DNA from: Lactobacillus sp.
GTDB taxonomy: Bacteria > Bacillota > Bacilli > Lactobacillales > Lactobacillaceae
Length of the DNA: 64,000 bases
Direction: 5' to 3'
NCBI GenBank assembly: GCA_022483245.1
Contig: JAKVNR010000001.1
Coordinates: 248,001-312,000, forward strand
In this document: positions 43,781-52,557 of the stretch, one piece after another
How the letters are laid out: each line of letters opens with the position of its first letter
Numbering within the stretch: position 1 is the first letter of the stretch
Made by a program: the position numbers and the translations under genes
The notes under the pieces: model-generated
Databases searched by the model: none
What the model saw: the letters and a program-made list of their open reading frames with translations, nothing else
Told to the model about the DNA's origin: nothing

Positions 43781-44525
43781 ATTAACCTATCATGATCGCA
43801 ATTCAGCTGATTTTGGTGCAAAAGTTAAATGGGGCGACTCACTAGCCAGCCCCGCGCGAAGCATAACTGAGACGACTGTCCCTGGACAGGCGCCTTTTTT
43901 GTCTGACAACCTAACCTGGGACAATCTGGATCAGACGATCAATTTCATCGTTAATCGGCCATCACAGTATGACGATTGGCATGAATGGATGCAGGATTTT
44001 GTGGCCTGGCTGCGGCCAAATCGTGTAAATGGCCACACAGTTTATGAACCGTTTTTCTTCGATTTAGAAACAGATTATTTCTGGCTTGGCTATATCACTT
44101 CTCAAATCACTTTTACGCCGGCAACTGATATATATGCTGAATACCACGGCACAGCAACAGTGGTCATTCACCGCCAACCTTGGCTTTATCGCCAGGATGG
44201 CAAAGATTTTGAAGCTGTGCCACTGAATGTGCCGATCACGAATTGGGAACCTGATGAAGCCTATCCGATATTTCATATTCAAGGCAGTGGTGATTTTGTT
44301 CTGACTGTTAATAATGTTCAATACAAGATCAACAACGTTGATGATGAGATTTACCTTGATTGCGAAAAAAACAAGGCCTTTAAAACCCTTAAAGACAGTC
44401 GAGATACTCATATTGACTTCCCTAATCACGATTTTCCGTGCTTAAAGTCCGGCGACAATGTGATCAAGCTGAGTGGAAATGCGACGCTGTTTGAGTACAA
44501 GCCACGGTGGAGAAAGGTGGGATAG
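43767..44525 (+). CDS. Distal tail protein (Dit)
   Basis: 252 residues from GTG 43767, overlapping the tape measure by 14 bp. N-terminal half (FNDRNSADFG-like start, VPGQAPFLSDNLTWDNL, WLRPNRVNGH) is the Dit/SPP1 gp19.1 fold; C-terminal galectin-like sheet. Hub between tail tube and baseplate. Confidence 0.87.
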   Translation: MDYAKLTYHDRNSADFGAKVKWGDSLASPARSITETTVPGQAPFLSDNLTWDNLDQTINFIVNRPSQYDDWHEWMQDFVAWLRPNRVNGHTVYEPFFFDLETDYFWLGYITSQITFTPATDIYAEYHGTATVVIHRQPWLYRQDGKDFEAVPLNVPITNWEPDEAYPIFHIQGSGDFVLTVNNVQYKINNVDDEIYLDCEKNKAFKTLKDSRDTHIDFPNHDFPCLKSGDNVIKLSGNATLFEYKPRWRKVG

Positions 44526-44526
44526 T

Positions 44527-47394
44527 TTGGATTTTCTGAAGTTTCCGATTCTTTTTGAATCTCTGACAGACGACCATGAATCTAATGGTTTAGGCGCTAT
44601 GTCGGACCTGATTTCAGGCAAAGTTCAACGCAATACCTGCCAAATTCCGCAAGCTAATATGGTCTATCCTGCCAATACTCCATTAGCAAATCAGATCACT
44701 AATGGAATGATCATCATGGTCGACATGGGTCCGCGTGATTGGGAGAAACGGCAGCTTTTCAGAATTGTTGCTTGTCCTAAGTCACGTCAAGATAGTGCGA
44801 TTATCACCATTACTGCTAACCATATCTGGGGTGACCTGTCATATATTCCGCTAAATCCAGCATCAAATGTGACGGCGCCAAATGTCAATGCTGCTGGTGC
44901 TTTTGAAATGCTCAAAGACAATGCAGCATGGCCAGGTTCATTAGCTGGTTTTACTGCTGACACTGATATCAGCAAGGTGGCCAACATTGCTTGGCAAGGG
45001 ACATCACTAGATAACATCAACTCAGCGGTGATTGGTGCTGATCAAGCTGGTGATACACCAACCAACACAATTCAGGCCATCTACAGTGCAGAGCTGAGGT
45101 TTAATAATCAACATTTATCAATCCTAAAACGCGCCGGCACAGACACTGGCATGGTCATCAAGTACGGCAAGAATATGACCGGCTTGACTGAAGACAATAC
45201 GACTGAATCAACATATAACGCTATTGTTCCATATGCCACCTACACGCCGACTGAAGTGCCGGTTGAAGGTGATGGTTCAGAAGAGGTTTCTGGTCAAGGC
45301 ACTGTCAAATATGTCGGCACCGGTACGATTTCAATTTACGATGACTTTAAGAAAGGCCACCATGTGGTTGGCCAAGTCCGGCCAGGAGCCAGTTATCAAG
45401 TTATTGCTAAAGCAACGGAAAATACCGCCACTGGCAACACTTGGTACGAGATTGGCCCTGGTCAGTGGATTGATGAAACCTTCTGGACTTACGACAAAAC
45501 CAATGACTATATCATCAACAAGGTGGCCGGTCATGGAACCATCAGCATTGGCGGCGATGATGACTCGGACAGTGGCGATCATGCTGGCTTTAGTGAAAGC
45601 TATGATGCTGCCGGCACAATCACTTATGCTGGTCGAGGCGGCGTAGCGCTATGGACTAACTATCAAGGCGGCCACGTTTCAGGTCAATACTTGAAAAATG
45701 GCACACGCTGGAAAGTTAACCGGCGCGCCTGGGATACTAATGGTCACCTTTGGTACTGCCTTGGCAATCCGAACAGTCAGTGGGTAGATAGCCAATACTT
45801 CAGCCTCAGCAAAGAGCGTGATTATGCTTCTGATGTTGAGCGTGGATACTTAAAGATTGCCGGCACAGTCAGCGTATCGCAAGGACCTGCTCATGGTTTT
45901 GCCGCTATCAACTGGTGGCATTACACCAACATGCGCTTTCAGTACACGCGCACCAGTGTAGATAGTGCTGGCACACGCTGGTACTACATTGGCTACAACC
46001 GTGGTACTGAAATTTGGGTGTCTGGTGACGGCATTAACTTCACCGCTGCCGGCACGGTTGAGGCTGATCCTAACCAGGCAGAAGAAGCAAATGCCAAAGC
46101 AACTGGCAAAATTCCAGTCTTTAATAAGCCTGGTGGCCAAGAGATTACCACAACTCAATTAGTCAACGGTCAATCTTTTGATATTGATGGCCAAGCTGAA
46201 AGCAACGGCCGTACCTGGTATCACATTAAAGATGGTTGGGTGGACAGCTCATACTTCAGCTTTGCTGGAGACGCTGACGCTGAACCTGGTGATGGCACTG
46301 ATGATTCTAGTGAAAGTGAAGAGGTTGAGGAGCAAATCATCACGATTGATGGTTTGGTCTTAATGGCCGATAATGTTTCGCCAACTGAGCCAATCAGAGC
46401 ACAAGTTGTTGACCTGACTTCTTATGGCATTGGCAATGACCAATCCAAGCTGCGCGATGTGGCAATGCAATATATGCGTCAATATCGCTTTGGACAGCGA
46501 AACTACTCATTCACTGTTAACCGTGGCCAGGAGGTTGGCGATTATCGCATTCTTGATGAAGCAACATTGTATGACACGGTTGCCGTACAAGATGATGAGC
46601 TTAACATCGGTGACAAAGCTGAGGCCAACGCTGGTGAGTGGAACATCTTAACACATGAATTTGACAGCTTAACGTTTGGATCCATTCCGATTACTTTTGA
46701 GCACTTGCTTGGTAACATGCAAAATCAGCTGACTAAGCAAGTCACCTCGGTCGATAAGAAAGCCACGCACCTGTTTGGCAGAATGCACCAAATCATGAAG
46801 CTACAAGGCGACGATCAAAAGGCTGCCTTGGCCAAACTAGCCACTGATCTTGGTATGGATATCACTCATAATAAGTCCACAATATCTGCACTGCAGGAGC
46901 AGGTTGAAAGCATTAATGCTACTGTTGACGATGTCCAAAGCTGGATCACTCAAGGCGGTGGCGGCGTTATCCAGGCCGTGCCAAATTGGCAATCACCAAC
47001 CGAGCTAACCGCTACGACACCCAACGGCGGCAAGATGGTCTTTTCCGGCGCTGGTGTAGGATATATTGGCAGTGACAATATCTTGCAAACAGCGATAGAC
47101 AGTAAAGGTAGAGTTATTGCTGAACAAATAAAGGCCGGCACAATCGACGGTTTAACGCTGACTGGAGCCACCATCACTGGTAAATCCTATGTAAACTCAT
47201 ATGGCGGCAATTATCACACGGTTATGTCGACTGATGTTGGCTTTGGTGTGTACGCTGGCGGCGACCACAAAGCAGTTCTGACACCTGATGGGCTCTGGCT
47301 ATACAACAGCCATGGTGGTCTTGGATTGCTAACCGGCTATGATATCGCTCAGCTTGGAATGTACATGAAAAAACAAGGATGGGGCTGGGAGTAA
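44527..47394 (+). CDS. Tail-associated lysin/endopeptidase-type tail tip protein (Tal) with four SH3-like repeats
   Basis: 955 residues from TTG 44527 (AAAGGTGGG 6 bases upstream; the frame is open further up but inside dit). The N-terminal 230 residues match the gp27/Prophage_tail fold (ISGKVQRNTCQIPQANM). Inserted are four SH3/SLAP-like repeats at about 257-330, 362-428, 445-508 and 525-578, each ending with WYxIG..W.(D/S)xxYF. The fold resumes (QMTQY RFGQRNYSF) and ends with a coiled coil and a short spike (GGGVIQAVPN, YGGNYHT). No catalytic motif is clear, so the name refers to position. Confidence 0.83.
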   Translation: MDFLKFPILFESLTDDHESNGLGAMSDLISGKVQRNTCQIPQANMVYPANTPLANQITNGMIIMVDMGPRDWEKRQLFRIVACPKSRQDSAIITITANHIWGDLSYIPLNPASNVTAPNVNAAGAFEMLKDNAAWPGSLAGFTADTDISKVANIAWQGTSLDNINSAVIGADQAGDTPTNTIQAIYSAELRFNNQHLSILKRAGTDTGMVIKYGKNMTGLTEDNTTESTYNAIVPYATYTPTEVPVEGDGSEEVSGQGTVKYVGTGTISIYDDFKKGHHVVGQVRPGASYQVIAKATENTATGNTWYEIGPGQWIDETFWTYDKTNDYIINKVAGHGTISIGGDDDSDSGDHAGFSESYDAAGTITYAGRGGVALWTNYQGGHVSGQYLKNGTRWKVNRRAWDTNGHLWYCLGNPNSQWVDSQYFSLSKERDYASDVERGYLKIAGTVSVSQGPAHGFAAINWWHYTNMRFQYTRTSVDSAGTRWYYIGYNRGTEIWVSGDGINFTAAGTVEADPNQAEEANAKATGKIPVFNKPGGQEITTTQLVNGQSFDIDGQAESNGRTWYHIKDGWVDSSYFSFAGDADAEPGDGTDDSSESEEVEEQIITIDGLVLMADNVSPTEPIRAQVVDLTSYGIGNDQSKLRDVAMQYMRQYRFGQRNYSFTVNRGQEVGDYRILDEATLYDTVAVQDDELNIGDKAEANAGEWNILTHEFDSLTFGSIPITFEHLLGNMQNQLTKQVTSVDKKATHLFGRMHQIMKLQGDDQKAALAKLATDLGMDITHNKSTISALQEQVESINATVDDVQSWITQGGGGVIQAVPNWQSPTELTATTPNGGKMVFSGAGVGYIGSDNILQTAIDSKGRVIAEQIKAGTIDGLTLTGATITGKSYVNSYGGNYHTVMSTDVGFGVYAGGDHKAVLTPDGLWLYNSHGGLGLLTGYDIAQLGMYMKKQGWGWE

Positions 47395-47415
47395 TCCTAG
47401 AAAGCAGGTGCTTGA

Positions 47416-47634
47416 ATGAACGATGAAGTAATGACCAAAATGGCCAGCAATTTGGCCAGTGAACTGGCAGCGGCTCACATTAGACTAGCTGAAGCACAGA
47501 TTGAAGCTCAAAAGCTGCGTGAAGAAAACGGAAGGCTGAAAACTGAACTAGCTATCAGAGATAAGATGAAAGGTGGTGAGGCAAATGGCTCAAAGACCTC
47601 TCAAAATACCGATGGACAAAAGCCGACAGCCTAA
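47416..47634 (+). CDS. Small coiled-coil baseplate protein
   Basis: 72 residues, helical (ASELAAAHIRLAEAQIEAQKLREE). RBS AGCAGGTGC. Overlaps the BppU gene by 50 bp in another frame. Sits between tail tip and BppU, so likely structural or chaperone. Confidence 0.6.
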   Translation: MNDEVMTKMASNLASELAAAHIRLAEAQIEAQKLREENGRLKTELAIRDKMKGGEANGSKTSQNTDGQKPTA

Positions 47635-49231
47635 GCTAGGCATTACTGTTCGCGATGGCGATGCAAAAGGCGTATTGGATGTGACCTTACTGGACTCAAA
47701 CAATACGCCTTTTAATTTGACCGGAAAACGCGTGGTTTTTCGTGAAGAAAAAGAAAATAACAAATGGATTGAAGATGACGCCGGCATTAACGTTGACGAT
47801 CCAACTCGAGGCCATTTGACCTATGTTCTGCATCAGCAGGCACAAGTAATCGGCAATGGCAAAGCTTGGTTCAAAGTTATCAGCGATGATGGCACGATTG
47901 ATTCAAGCCAAAGCTTTTATATCACTGTTGAAAAAGGCTTTGAAATGGCCATCACCAACTCAAATTACATTTCAGAATTTGAGGAATTACGGACAAAGCT
48001 TGATCAAATCACCATAAAGGCTGATAGCTCATACAAAGCTGAACTACAGGATTTGAAGGATCGTGGTAATCAAAGCATTACTGCGATAGAAGACTCTTAC
48101 AAGAAAGCTTCAGCAAACTTTCAATCGACCTTTGATGCCGCTGAATCTGCTCGGCAAACGGAGTACACAGCCGACAAGAAACAGCGTGATGATACTTATA
48201 ATGCTGATAAAACTGCTAGAGATGATGCTTTCAAAAAACAAGCTTCTGATCAAGCGACTCAGTATGCTACAGATAAAAAAGCACGAGATGATCAGTATTC
48301 ATCTGATAAGTCTACCAGGGATGCTGACTGGGCTAATGGCTTGGCTAAGATTAAGCAAGATGCTCAGAATGAAGCTGACTCCATTCAAAAAGCGGCTTCT
48401 GATCAAGTTAAAACTATTCAGCAAGCAGCCGATAAGCAAAATAGCGATAATCAGGCCGCCTGGAATACTGAAAAGCAATCTCTGATTGACTCCTGGCATC
48501 AGACTGAACAAGGATTCCAGACAACTTTAAGCAGCTTGCAAACGACAGTTGATAGCTTGCAAAAAGCTGTTGCTAAACTGAATTCAACAGATTTGCCGAC
48601 CGCACAATCTGATATGGATGCTTTGAAGAAGCAGATTGCAGATGCCAAAGCCAGCTTTGATAGTGTCGACTTTAGTCAGTATATGCTGAAGAAAGATACG
48701 TATGACAAAGCAGTAATCGACCAAAAGATTGGCGAGGCCGGCCAAGTCAAAACAGTTAGCTTAAATGGCGGCACACCGGTTGCGCCTGACAGTAACAAAA
48801 ACGTTAATTTGACGGTACCTGAGCCGGATCTATCTAGCTATGAAAGCAAAACTGATGCTCAAGCTGCCATTGCTCAAGCAACAGAGTCTTTACAAAAAGC
48901 GACCGATTCGAAATTGTCCGCTAAAGCAAACAGCGCCGACGTCTACACTAAGGCGGAAACTGATGCTGCAATTAATGCCCATAAACCTGACCTAAGTGCT
49001 TATGCGACTAAAACAGATCTGCAGACTGTTAGCACCACTGCTACGCAAGCCGCTAGCGATGCTTCATCTGCCAAGAGTGCAGCTGACACGGCACAGACTA
49101 AAGTGAACAGCCTTCAAACAAGAGTGGACGCACTTGAAGCACAAAAGCCTCAGACTTTCAGCACACTAGCCGAGGCGCAAGCATACGCTAAAACACATCC
49201 AGGAATTATTTGCATTGTTTCAAGTAGTTAG
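47585..49231 (+). CDS. BppU-family baseplate upper protein with long coiled coil
   Basis: 548 residues from ATG 47585 (GGTGGTGAGG upstream). Residues 5-115 are the BppU N-terminal sheet (VLDVTLLDSNNTPFNLTGKRVVF). A long coiled coil follows with near-repeats of YxADKxxRDDxY, then a collagen-free shaft with two YxTKxxxDAAI spike repeats, a second coil, and a small C-terminal end (LAEAQAYAKTHPGIICIV). Likely links tail tip to receptor-binding parts; no separate receptor-binding head is obvious. Confidence 0.85.
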   Translation: MAQRPLKIPMDKSRQPKLGITVRDGDAKGVLDVTLLDSNNTPFNLTGKRVVFREEKENNKWIEDDAGINVDDPTRGHLTYVLHQQAQVIGNGKAWFKVISDDGTIDSSQSFYITVEKGFEMAITNSNYISEFEELRTKLDQITIKADSSYKAELQDLKDRGNQSITAIEDSYKKASANFQSTFDAAESARQTEYTADKKQRDDTYNADKTARDDAFKKQASDQATQYATDKKARDDQYSSDKSTRDADWANGLAKIKQDAQNEADSIQKAASDQVKTIQQAADKQNSDNQAAWNTEKQSLIDSWHQTEQGFQTTLSSLQTTVDSLQKAVAKLNSTDLPTAQSDMDALKKQIADAKASFDSVDFSQYMLKKDTYDKAVIDQKIGEAGQVKTVSLNGGTPVAPDSNKNVNLTVPEPDLSSYESKTDAQAAIAQATESLQKATDSKLSAKANSADVYTKAETDAAINAHKPDLSAYATKTDLQTVSTTATQAASDASSAKSAADTAQTKVNSLQTRVDALEAQKPQTFSTLAEAQAYAKTHPGIICIVSSS

Positions 49232-49242
49232 GAGTTGATGAA

Positions 49243-49569
49243 ATGCTAGATAGTGATATTCAAGCAATTGTGCAAAACACTCAAACGTTTTGGCCACAAT
49301 TTGAGCCAGTTCAGTGCACTCTGCAAGATGCCTACTTTCACGAACAGCCAAATGAAGAGTCAGGTATGCTTAACGCAGATGGCTTTACAACTAACAGTAA
49401 ACTGACAGCGTGGGGCATTAGCCATAACGAAGGATTTACATGGTACTATTTCAGCATCGGCGGCGTTAAAGGCTGGTGCAAAGCGTCACACGTTAAAATT
49501 GGGGGGGTGCTTAGCTTTATTAAAAGCTGCTGGCATCGCCTTACTGAAAGGACGGTGGCAGTATGCTAG
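49243..49569 (+). CDS. SH3-like tail accessory protein 1 of 3, extended through a G7 tract
   Basis: 108 residues, RBS TAGGAGTTG. Starts MLDSDIQAIVQ, shared with the next two genes. The SH3-like end is WYYFSIGGVKGWCKASHVKI, then a G7 tract (49501-49507) read as GGG GGG GTG continues in frame to a tail ending HRLTERTVAVC. The stop overlaps the ATG of gene 2 (ATGCTAG). It lies between the baseplate gene and lysis genes, so a host-surface or wall-binding role is likely. Confidence 0.72.
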   Translation: MLDSDIQAIVQNTQTFWPQFEPVQCTLQDAYFHEQPNEESGMLNADGFTTNSKLTAWGISHNEGFTWYYFSIGGVKGWCKASHVKIGGVLSFIKSCWHRLTERTVAVC

Positions 49570-50139
49570 AAAGTGATATTCGGGCTATTGTCTTAGATCA
49601 AGAAATCTTTTGGCCAAACTTCAAGCCTTGCAAAGGCACCATGCTAAGCAGTCTATCACTCCACATGTGGCCTTCGGAATCGTCATATATGTCTTTTGAA
49701 ATTTCAAAAGGTCAGTCAGTTTCTTGCTATGCAAAAATTGACGATTTTCTCTATGTAATAGACGATAGCAATTCTGAACGGCTGGGATGGATGCCAGCTA
49801 AATATGTGGAGCTCGTAGGGGAGTAGTTAAACTCATTAACTACCTGCACCGTCTGTGGAAGGCGGCGGTTGTATGCTGACTGGCGATATTAAGGCTATCG
49901 TTCAAAACGACAATATTTTCGTCAAGGCATTCAATGCAAACACTATTGTCAGATTGTCGACTGGTGCCAAATTGTATCTTATGTCTAATGGAAAGCTAGT
50001 CTTTAAGCAAAACACTAGGCAAGATCTTAGCTGGTCTTATCTAGGCTCTGTAGTTTTTGACGGTAAACTGTACTATGTAGCAAACTATGAAAATGGACGC
50101 TACTTAGCAGCCGATGATCCTTGTGTTTCCCTAGGGGGG
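49501..50139 (+). other. Poly-G tracts at the 3' ends of three paralogous genes
   Basis: G7 at 49501-49507, G4 at 49818-49821, G6 at 50134-50139. In gene 1 the frame runs through into a tail; in genes 2 and 3 the zero frame stops within 2 codons after the tract, while the -1 frame is open for another 17-20 codons. Each tail frame ends over the next gene's start codon. Confidence 0.75.
49563..49826 (+). CDS. SH3-like tail accessory protein 2 of 3
   Basis: 87 residues. Starts MLESDIRAIVL; the SH3-like end is ERLGWMPAKYVELV, then GTA GGG GAG TAG. In the -1 frame from the GGGG tract the reading is open to TGA at 49877-49879 (RGVVKLINYLHRLWKAA...VC), which matches the tail of gene 1 and overlaps the start of gene 3. 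One added G would fuse this tail to the protein. Confidence 0.7.
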   Translation: MLESDIRAIVLDQEIFWPNFKPCKGTMLSSLSLHMWPSESSYMSFEISKGQSVSCYAKIDDFLYVIDDSNSERLGWMPAKYVELVGE

Positions 50140-50142
50140 TAG
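49873..50142 (+). CDS. SH3-like tail accessory protein 3 of 3
   Basis: 89 residues from ATG 49873. Starts MLTGDIKAIVQN, centre WSYLGSVVFDGKLYYVANYENGRYLAADD (SH3-like), then CTA GGG GGG TAG. In the -1 frame from the G6 tract the reading continues RGVANYNRCLTRELVAA to a TGA overlapping the next ATG at 50183. The in-frame TTG/GTG at 49855 is not needed; the ATG aligns with its paralogues. Confidence 0.68.
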   Translation: MLTGDIKAIVQNDNIFVKAFNANTIVRLSTGAKLYLMSNGKLVFKQNTRQDLSWSYLGSVVFDGKLYYVANYENGRYLAADDPCVSLGG

Positions 50143-50182
50143 CTAACTATAATCGCTGCCTGACCAGAGAGCTGGTGGCAGC

Positions 50183-50650
50183 ATGACGCTACTAATCAAT
50201 AGCAAAGAGCCATCAGCAATCTTTTATCAAGGAAAAACTGTACAGTATATCGTGCGTGGCAATTTCATTGTGTGGGCAGCACAGTATACGCCAGGAACGA
50301 AGTTTGTGGGTTCTCAAAATTCTAAGAACCTGCGAGGATTCACTTTCGATATTGATACTAGACGGGTACCAGCTGATGCAAAGTTTAAATTGCTTATCAC
50401 AGATGCCTACGGATCAGCTGAATCAACTAGCTTAATAACTGCTGAACAGCTTTTGAGAAGCTATGAGCCGAACGATGTGAATGTTCTAACCGATGTGTAT
50501 TTTCCAAATGGCAGACGCGAATACTGGATTGGAAACAAAGCTATCATTGACAACGCAATTGTAGGATATTTGCAACAAATCACTTTAGAAATGCAGAAAC
50601 AAATACAGCGTCCTACCAGGGCGCTTTTTTCATGCCCTGAAAAGGGCTAG
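50183..50650 (+). CDS. Tail/baseplate-region protein, unknown
   Basis: 155 residues, ATG 50183 after GCTGGTGGCAGC. Beta-rich N terminus (ISKEPSAIFYQGKTVQYIV-like) and helical C terminus. The last codons run through a terminator-like hairpin (50607-50630) so the end of the protein (RPTRALFSCPEKG) is probably not conserved for function. No family recognised. Confidence 0.6.
   Translation: MTLLINSKEPSAIFYQGKTVQYIVRGNFIVWAAQYTPGTKFVGSQNSKNLRGFTFDIDTRRVPADAKFKLLITDAYGSAESTSLITAEQLLRSYEPNDVNVLTDVYFPNGRREYWIGNKAIIDNAIVGYLQQITLEMQKQIQRPTRALFSCPEKG
50607..50630 (+). terminator. Terminator-like hairpin inside the end of the 50183 gene
   Basis: 8-bp stem AGCGTCCT/AGGGCGCT with loop ACC followed by TTTTTT. 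It could cut transcription between tail and lysis genes, or be read through. Confidence 0.6.
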
Positions 50651-50663
50651 AAAGGAAAACAAA

Positions 50664-51158
50664 ATGGCAGACGAAACTAAAACATGGCAGGAGAAAGCAG
50701 ATGCTTTCAAGACCCTGCTGCAACCTAACGGAATTTACGTGCAAATCGTGTACCAGTCAGATAGCCATCATGACTGCGAACCTATTCCAATTCCATACAA
50801 GCTAGACGGCGACCAGTACCCGTTCGTAGTAGAAGCACCAACTGGCATGAACCATCCGAAATTTGATTGGAGCGTAGATAACCATGGTTGGCACGAAACG
50901 GATGCCAATGCTCAAGGCGAAAGAATTGCAGCACTGGAAACCACTGCTCAGCAAACCACTGAGCAAGTAAAAGCGCTGCAAGAGGCACATGAAACTACTG
51001 TCCAAAGCAGCAAAACTTTAGACAGCAAAATGGACAACATGTCCAAACTGCTGGTTCAGAGCACCGCCAACCAAGCCAAGCTGATGGCGGCGGTTAACTC
51101 GTTGACTCAAAAATCTACTGGCACGACTGATAGCACAACTGAAGGTGGTGACAAGTAA
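50664..51158 (+). CDS. Baseplate-region protein with coiled coil
   Basis: 164 residues, RBS GAAAGGAAAAC. An N-terminal globular part (residues 1-75; YVQIVYQSDSHHDCEPIPIPY) and a coiled coil (AALETTAQQTTEQVKALQEAHE). Directly before xkdX. Likely structural or tail-fibre accessory; no family recognised. Confidence 0.6.
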   Translation: MADETKTWQEKADAFKTLLQPNGIYVQIVYQSDSHHDCEPIPIPYKLDGDQYPFVVEAPTGMNHPKFDWSVDNHGWHETDANAQGERIAALETTAQQTTEQVKALQEAHETTVQSSKTLDSKMDNMSKLLVQSTANQAKLMAAVNSLTQKSTGTTDSTTEGGDK

Positions 51159-51337
51159 TGCTTTTTGATATGACACCAACTTTCAAAATGGAGTACGACT
51201 TCGGTATGATCGATAAGCAAACGCTGGCAAGCTATGTTGCGGCAGGAAACATGTGCATTGATGCCGCTGGTTACAAAGAAATCACAGGTGAAGATTATGT
51301 CGAACCTCAAACGCAAACTGAGCCAGTTGCTGGCTAA
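51158..51337 (+). CDS. XkdX family protein
   Basis: 59 residues. DFGMIDKQTLASYVAAGNMCIDAAGYKEITGEDY is the XkdX pattern (phage proteins between tail fibre and holin genes; function unknown). GAAGGTGGTGAC precedes ATG 51158, which overlaps the upstream stop (TAATG). Confidence 0.8.
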   Translation: MLFDMTPTFKMEYDFGMIDKQTLASYVAAGNMCIDAAGYKEITGEDYVEPQTQTEPVAG

Positions 51338-51725
51338 TTGCAAGAAAAATCAGTTATATATCATCATCGGCTTAGCAGTTGCAGCCAACGGGGGATGTCT
51401 GTGGATTGATAAACTGCTGGCAAAACATGGCTACTTTTTCTGGCCACCACAGTGGGCATGGCTGATGAACGACGATGGCTTTGATGCCATTGCGGTGATT
51501 GCTGGCGTAGGATTAATAATTTATGCGCTAATGAATGCTCATAACAACGCCGTTTCTGGCATTCTTCTGGGAACCTGCGCAGCATTTATGACGCTGGTTG
51601 CATTAGTTGAGCTTGGCCATGCCTTGTTTGCTGGCCAGTTCAGAATGCTGAATACTATCATCGGCGATGTTTTCATTGTTCTTATCATCTTATATACAGC
51701 TAGAAACAGAAATACCAAGCGCTAG
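51297..51725 (+). CDS. Four-helix membrane protein in the lysis region
   Basis: 142 residues from ATG 51297 (AGGTGAAGATT upstream), overlapping xkdX by 41 bp. After a basic start there are four hydrophobic helices (IIIGLAVAANGGCLWI; FDAIAVIAGVGLIIYALM; VSGILLGTCAAFMTLVAL; TIIGDVFIVLIILYTA). It could be a holin or holin partner, though a better holin lies at 52118. Confidence 0.65.
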   Translation: MSNLKRKLSQLLANCKKNQLYIIIGLAVAANGGCLWIDKLLAKHGYFFWPPQWAWLMNDDGFDAIAVIAGVGLIIYALMNAHNNAVSGILLGTCAAFMTLVALVELGHALFAGQFRMLNTIIGDVFIVLIILYTARNRNTKR

Positions 51726-51737
51726 GAGGTGCGATAA

Positions 51738-51959
51738 TTGCATGATTTAACTAATCTGCTCTACATCATCGCATCTTTTTTAACTGGTTTCTTTACGTTC
51801 AGGCTGAATGACAAAAAGACTAGTCATGACATCTTATCCGATGATAATGACCGGCTGGAGAAAGAGATTAAGCGGCTAAATGCGCAATTGATCTCTAAAG
51901 ATAAAAAAATTGATGAATTGAGAAAGGAACTTTTAAATGCCAAACACACGAGTAATTGA
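51738..51959 (+). CDS. Small membrane protein with coiled coil
   Basis: 73 residues from TTG 51738, 7 bases after GGAGGTGC. One hydrophobic helix (LLYIIASFLTGFFTF) then a coiled coil (DNDRLEKEIKRLNAQLISKDKKIDEL). Layout similar to spanin-like or holin-regulating proteins of Gram-positive phages, but no assignment. Confidence 0.58.
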   Translation: MHDLTNLLYIIASFLTGFFTFRLNDKKTSHDILSDDNDRLEKEIKRLNAQLISKDKKIDELRKELLNAKHTSN

Positions 51960-52128
51960 TTATACAGTTCTAGTTCAAGACAACATCATGTCTATTCAAG
52001 ATGTGCCTGCAGACATCAGAGATGAAGTCGCAAAATGGCTAAAGTATTTTCAAACGCCTATTCAAAAGACTGATTCTGTGGACAAAACCACGGATGATCT
52101 GAAAGATGGTGGTGTAAATGAGCAATAA
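51937..52128 (+). CDS. Small phage protein in the lysis cassette
   Basis: 63 residues, ATG 51937 overlapping the upstream gene by 23 bp (RBS GAAAGGAAC). Polar (IDYTVLVQDNIMSIQDVPADIRDEVAKWLKYF). Unknown; it overlaps the holin start. Confidence 0.55.
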   Translation: MPNTRVIDYTVLVQDNIMSIQDVPADIRDEVAKWLKYFQTPIQKTDSVDKTTDDLKDGGVNEQ

Positions 52129-52555
52129 TGAGCTGATGATTGCTGCCGTCATTTTGCTGGCGGTGTTGGCCGTTGCTAAAATCATCTCTGATTTTTACCA
52201 ATTTGCTCAAAAACGTGATCCGCAGTTGGCAGCTAAGCTGAAAGATATTGCTTTGGTGGCTGATTTCATCACTGCTGAAGAAGAGCAATTTAGCTCACAA
52301 AGCGGCAGTGAGAAATTTAACGATGGTCTAAAAATCTTGCAAGCCATTTTTCCTCAAGCACACTTAGATTTGCTGAAAGGCGCTTTGCAGTTTTCATACG
52401 ATCAGAACATCAAGCCAAACAAAACAAAGCAAAAACAGTCAGAAAATAGCAATCAAAAAGAAGAGGTTGCTGAAACTACAAAAGTAGATCAACCTAAACC
52501 AATCGTGACAGACCCAAAAATCCAAGGATTACTTGATGATTTAGAGGTGAAGTGA
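52118..52555 (+). CDS. Phage holin, LLH-type
   Basis: 145 residues. One N-terminal membrane helix (LMIAAVILLAVLAVAKIIS), then a soluble part with DPQLAAKLKDIALVADFITAEEEQFS and a Lys/Gln-rich tail, as in LLH (Lactobacillus phage) holins. GATGGTGG precedes. Next to the endolysin gene, overlapping it. Confidence 0.82.
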   Translation: MSNNELMIAAVILLAVLAVAKIISDFYQFAQKRDPQLAAKLKDIALVADFITAEEEQFSSQSGSEKFNDGLKILQAIFPQAHLDLLKGALQFSYDQNIKPNKTKQKQSENSNQKEEVAETTKVDQPKPIVTDPKIQGLLDDLEVK

Positions 52556-52557
52556 TC

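Noticed and set aside
47132-47394. Separate receptor-binding protein at the end of the Tal gene
   Set aside because: The frame is continuous with Tal and there is no internal start with a ribosome binding site.
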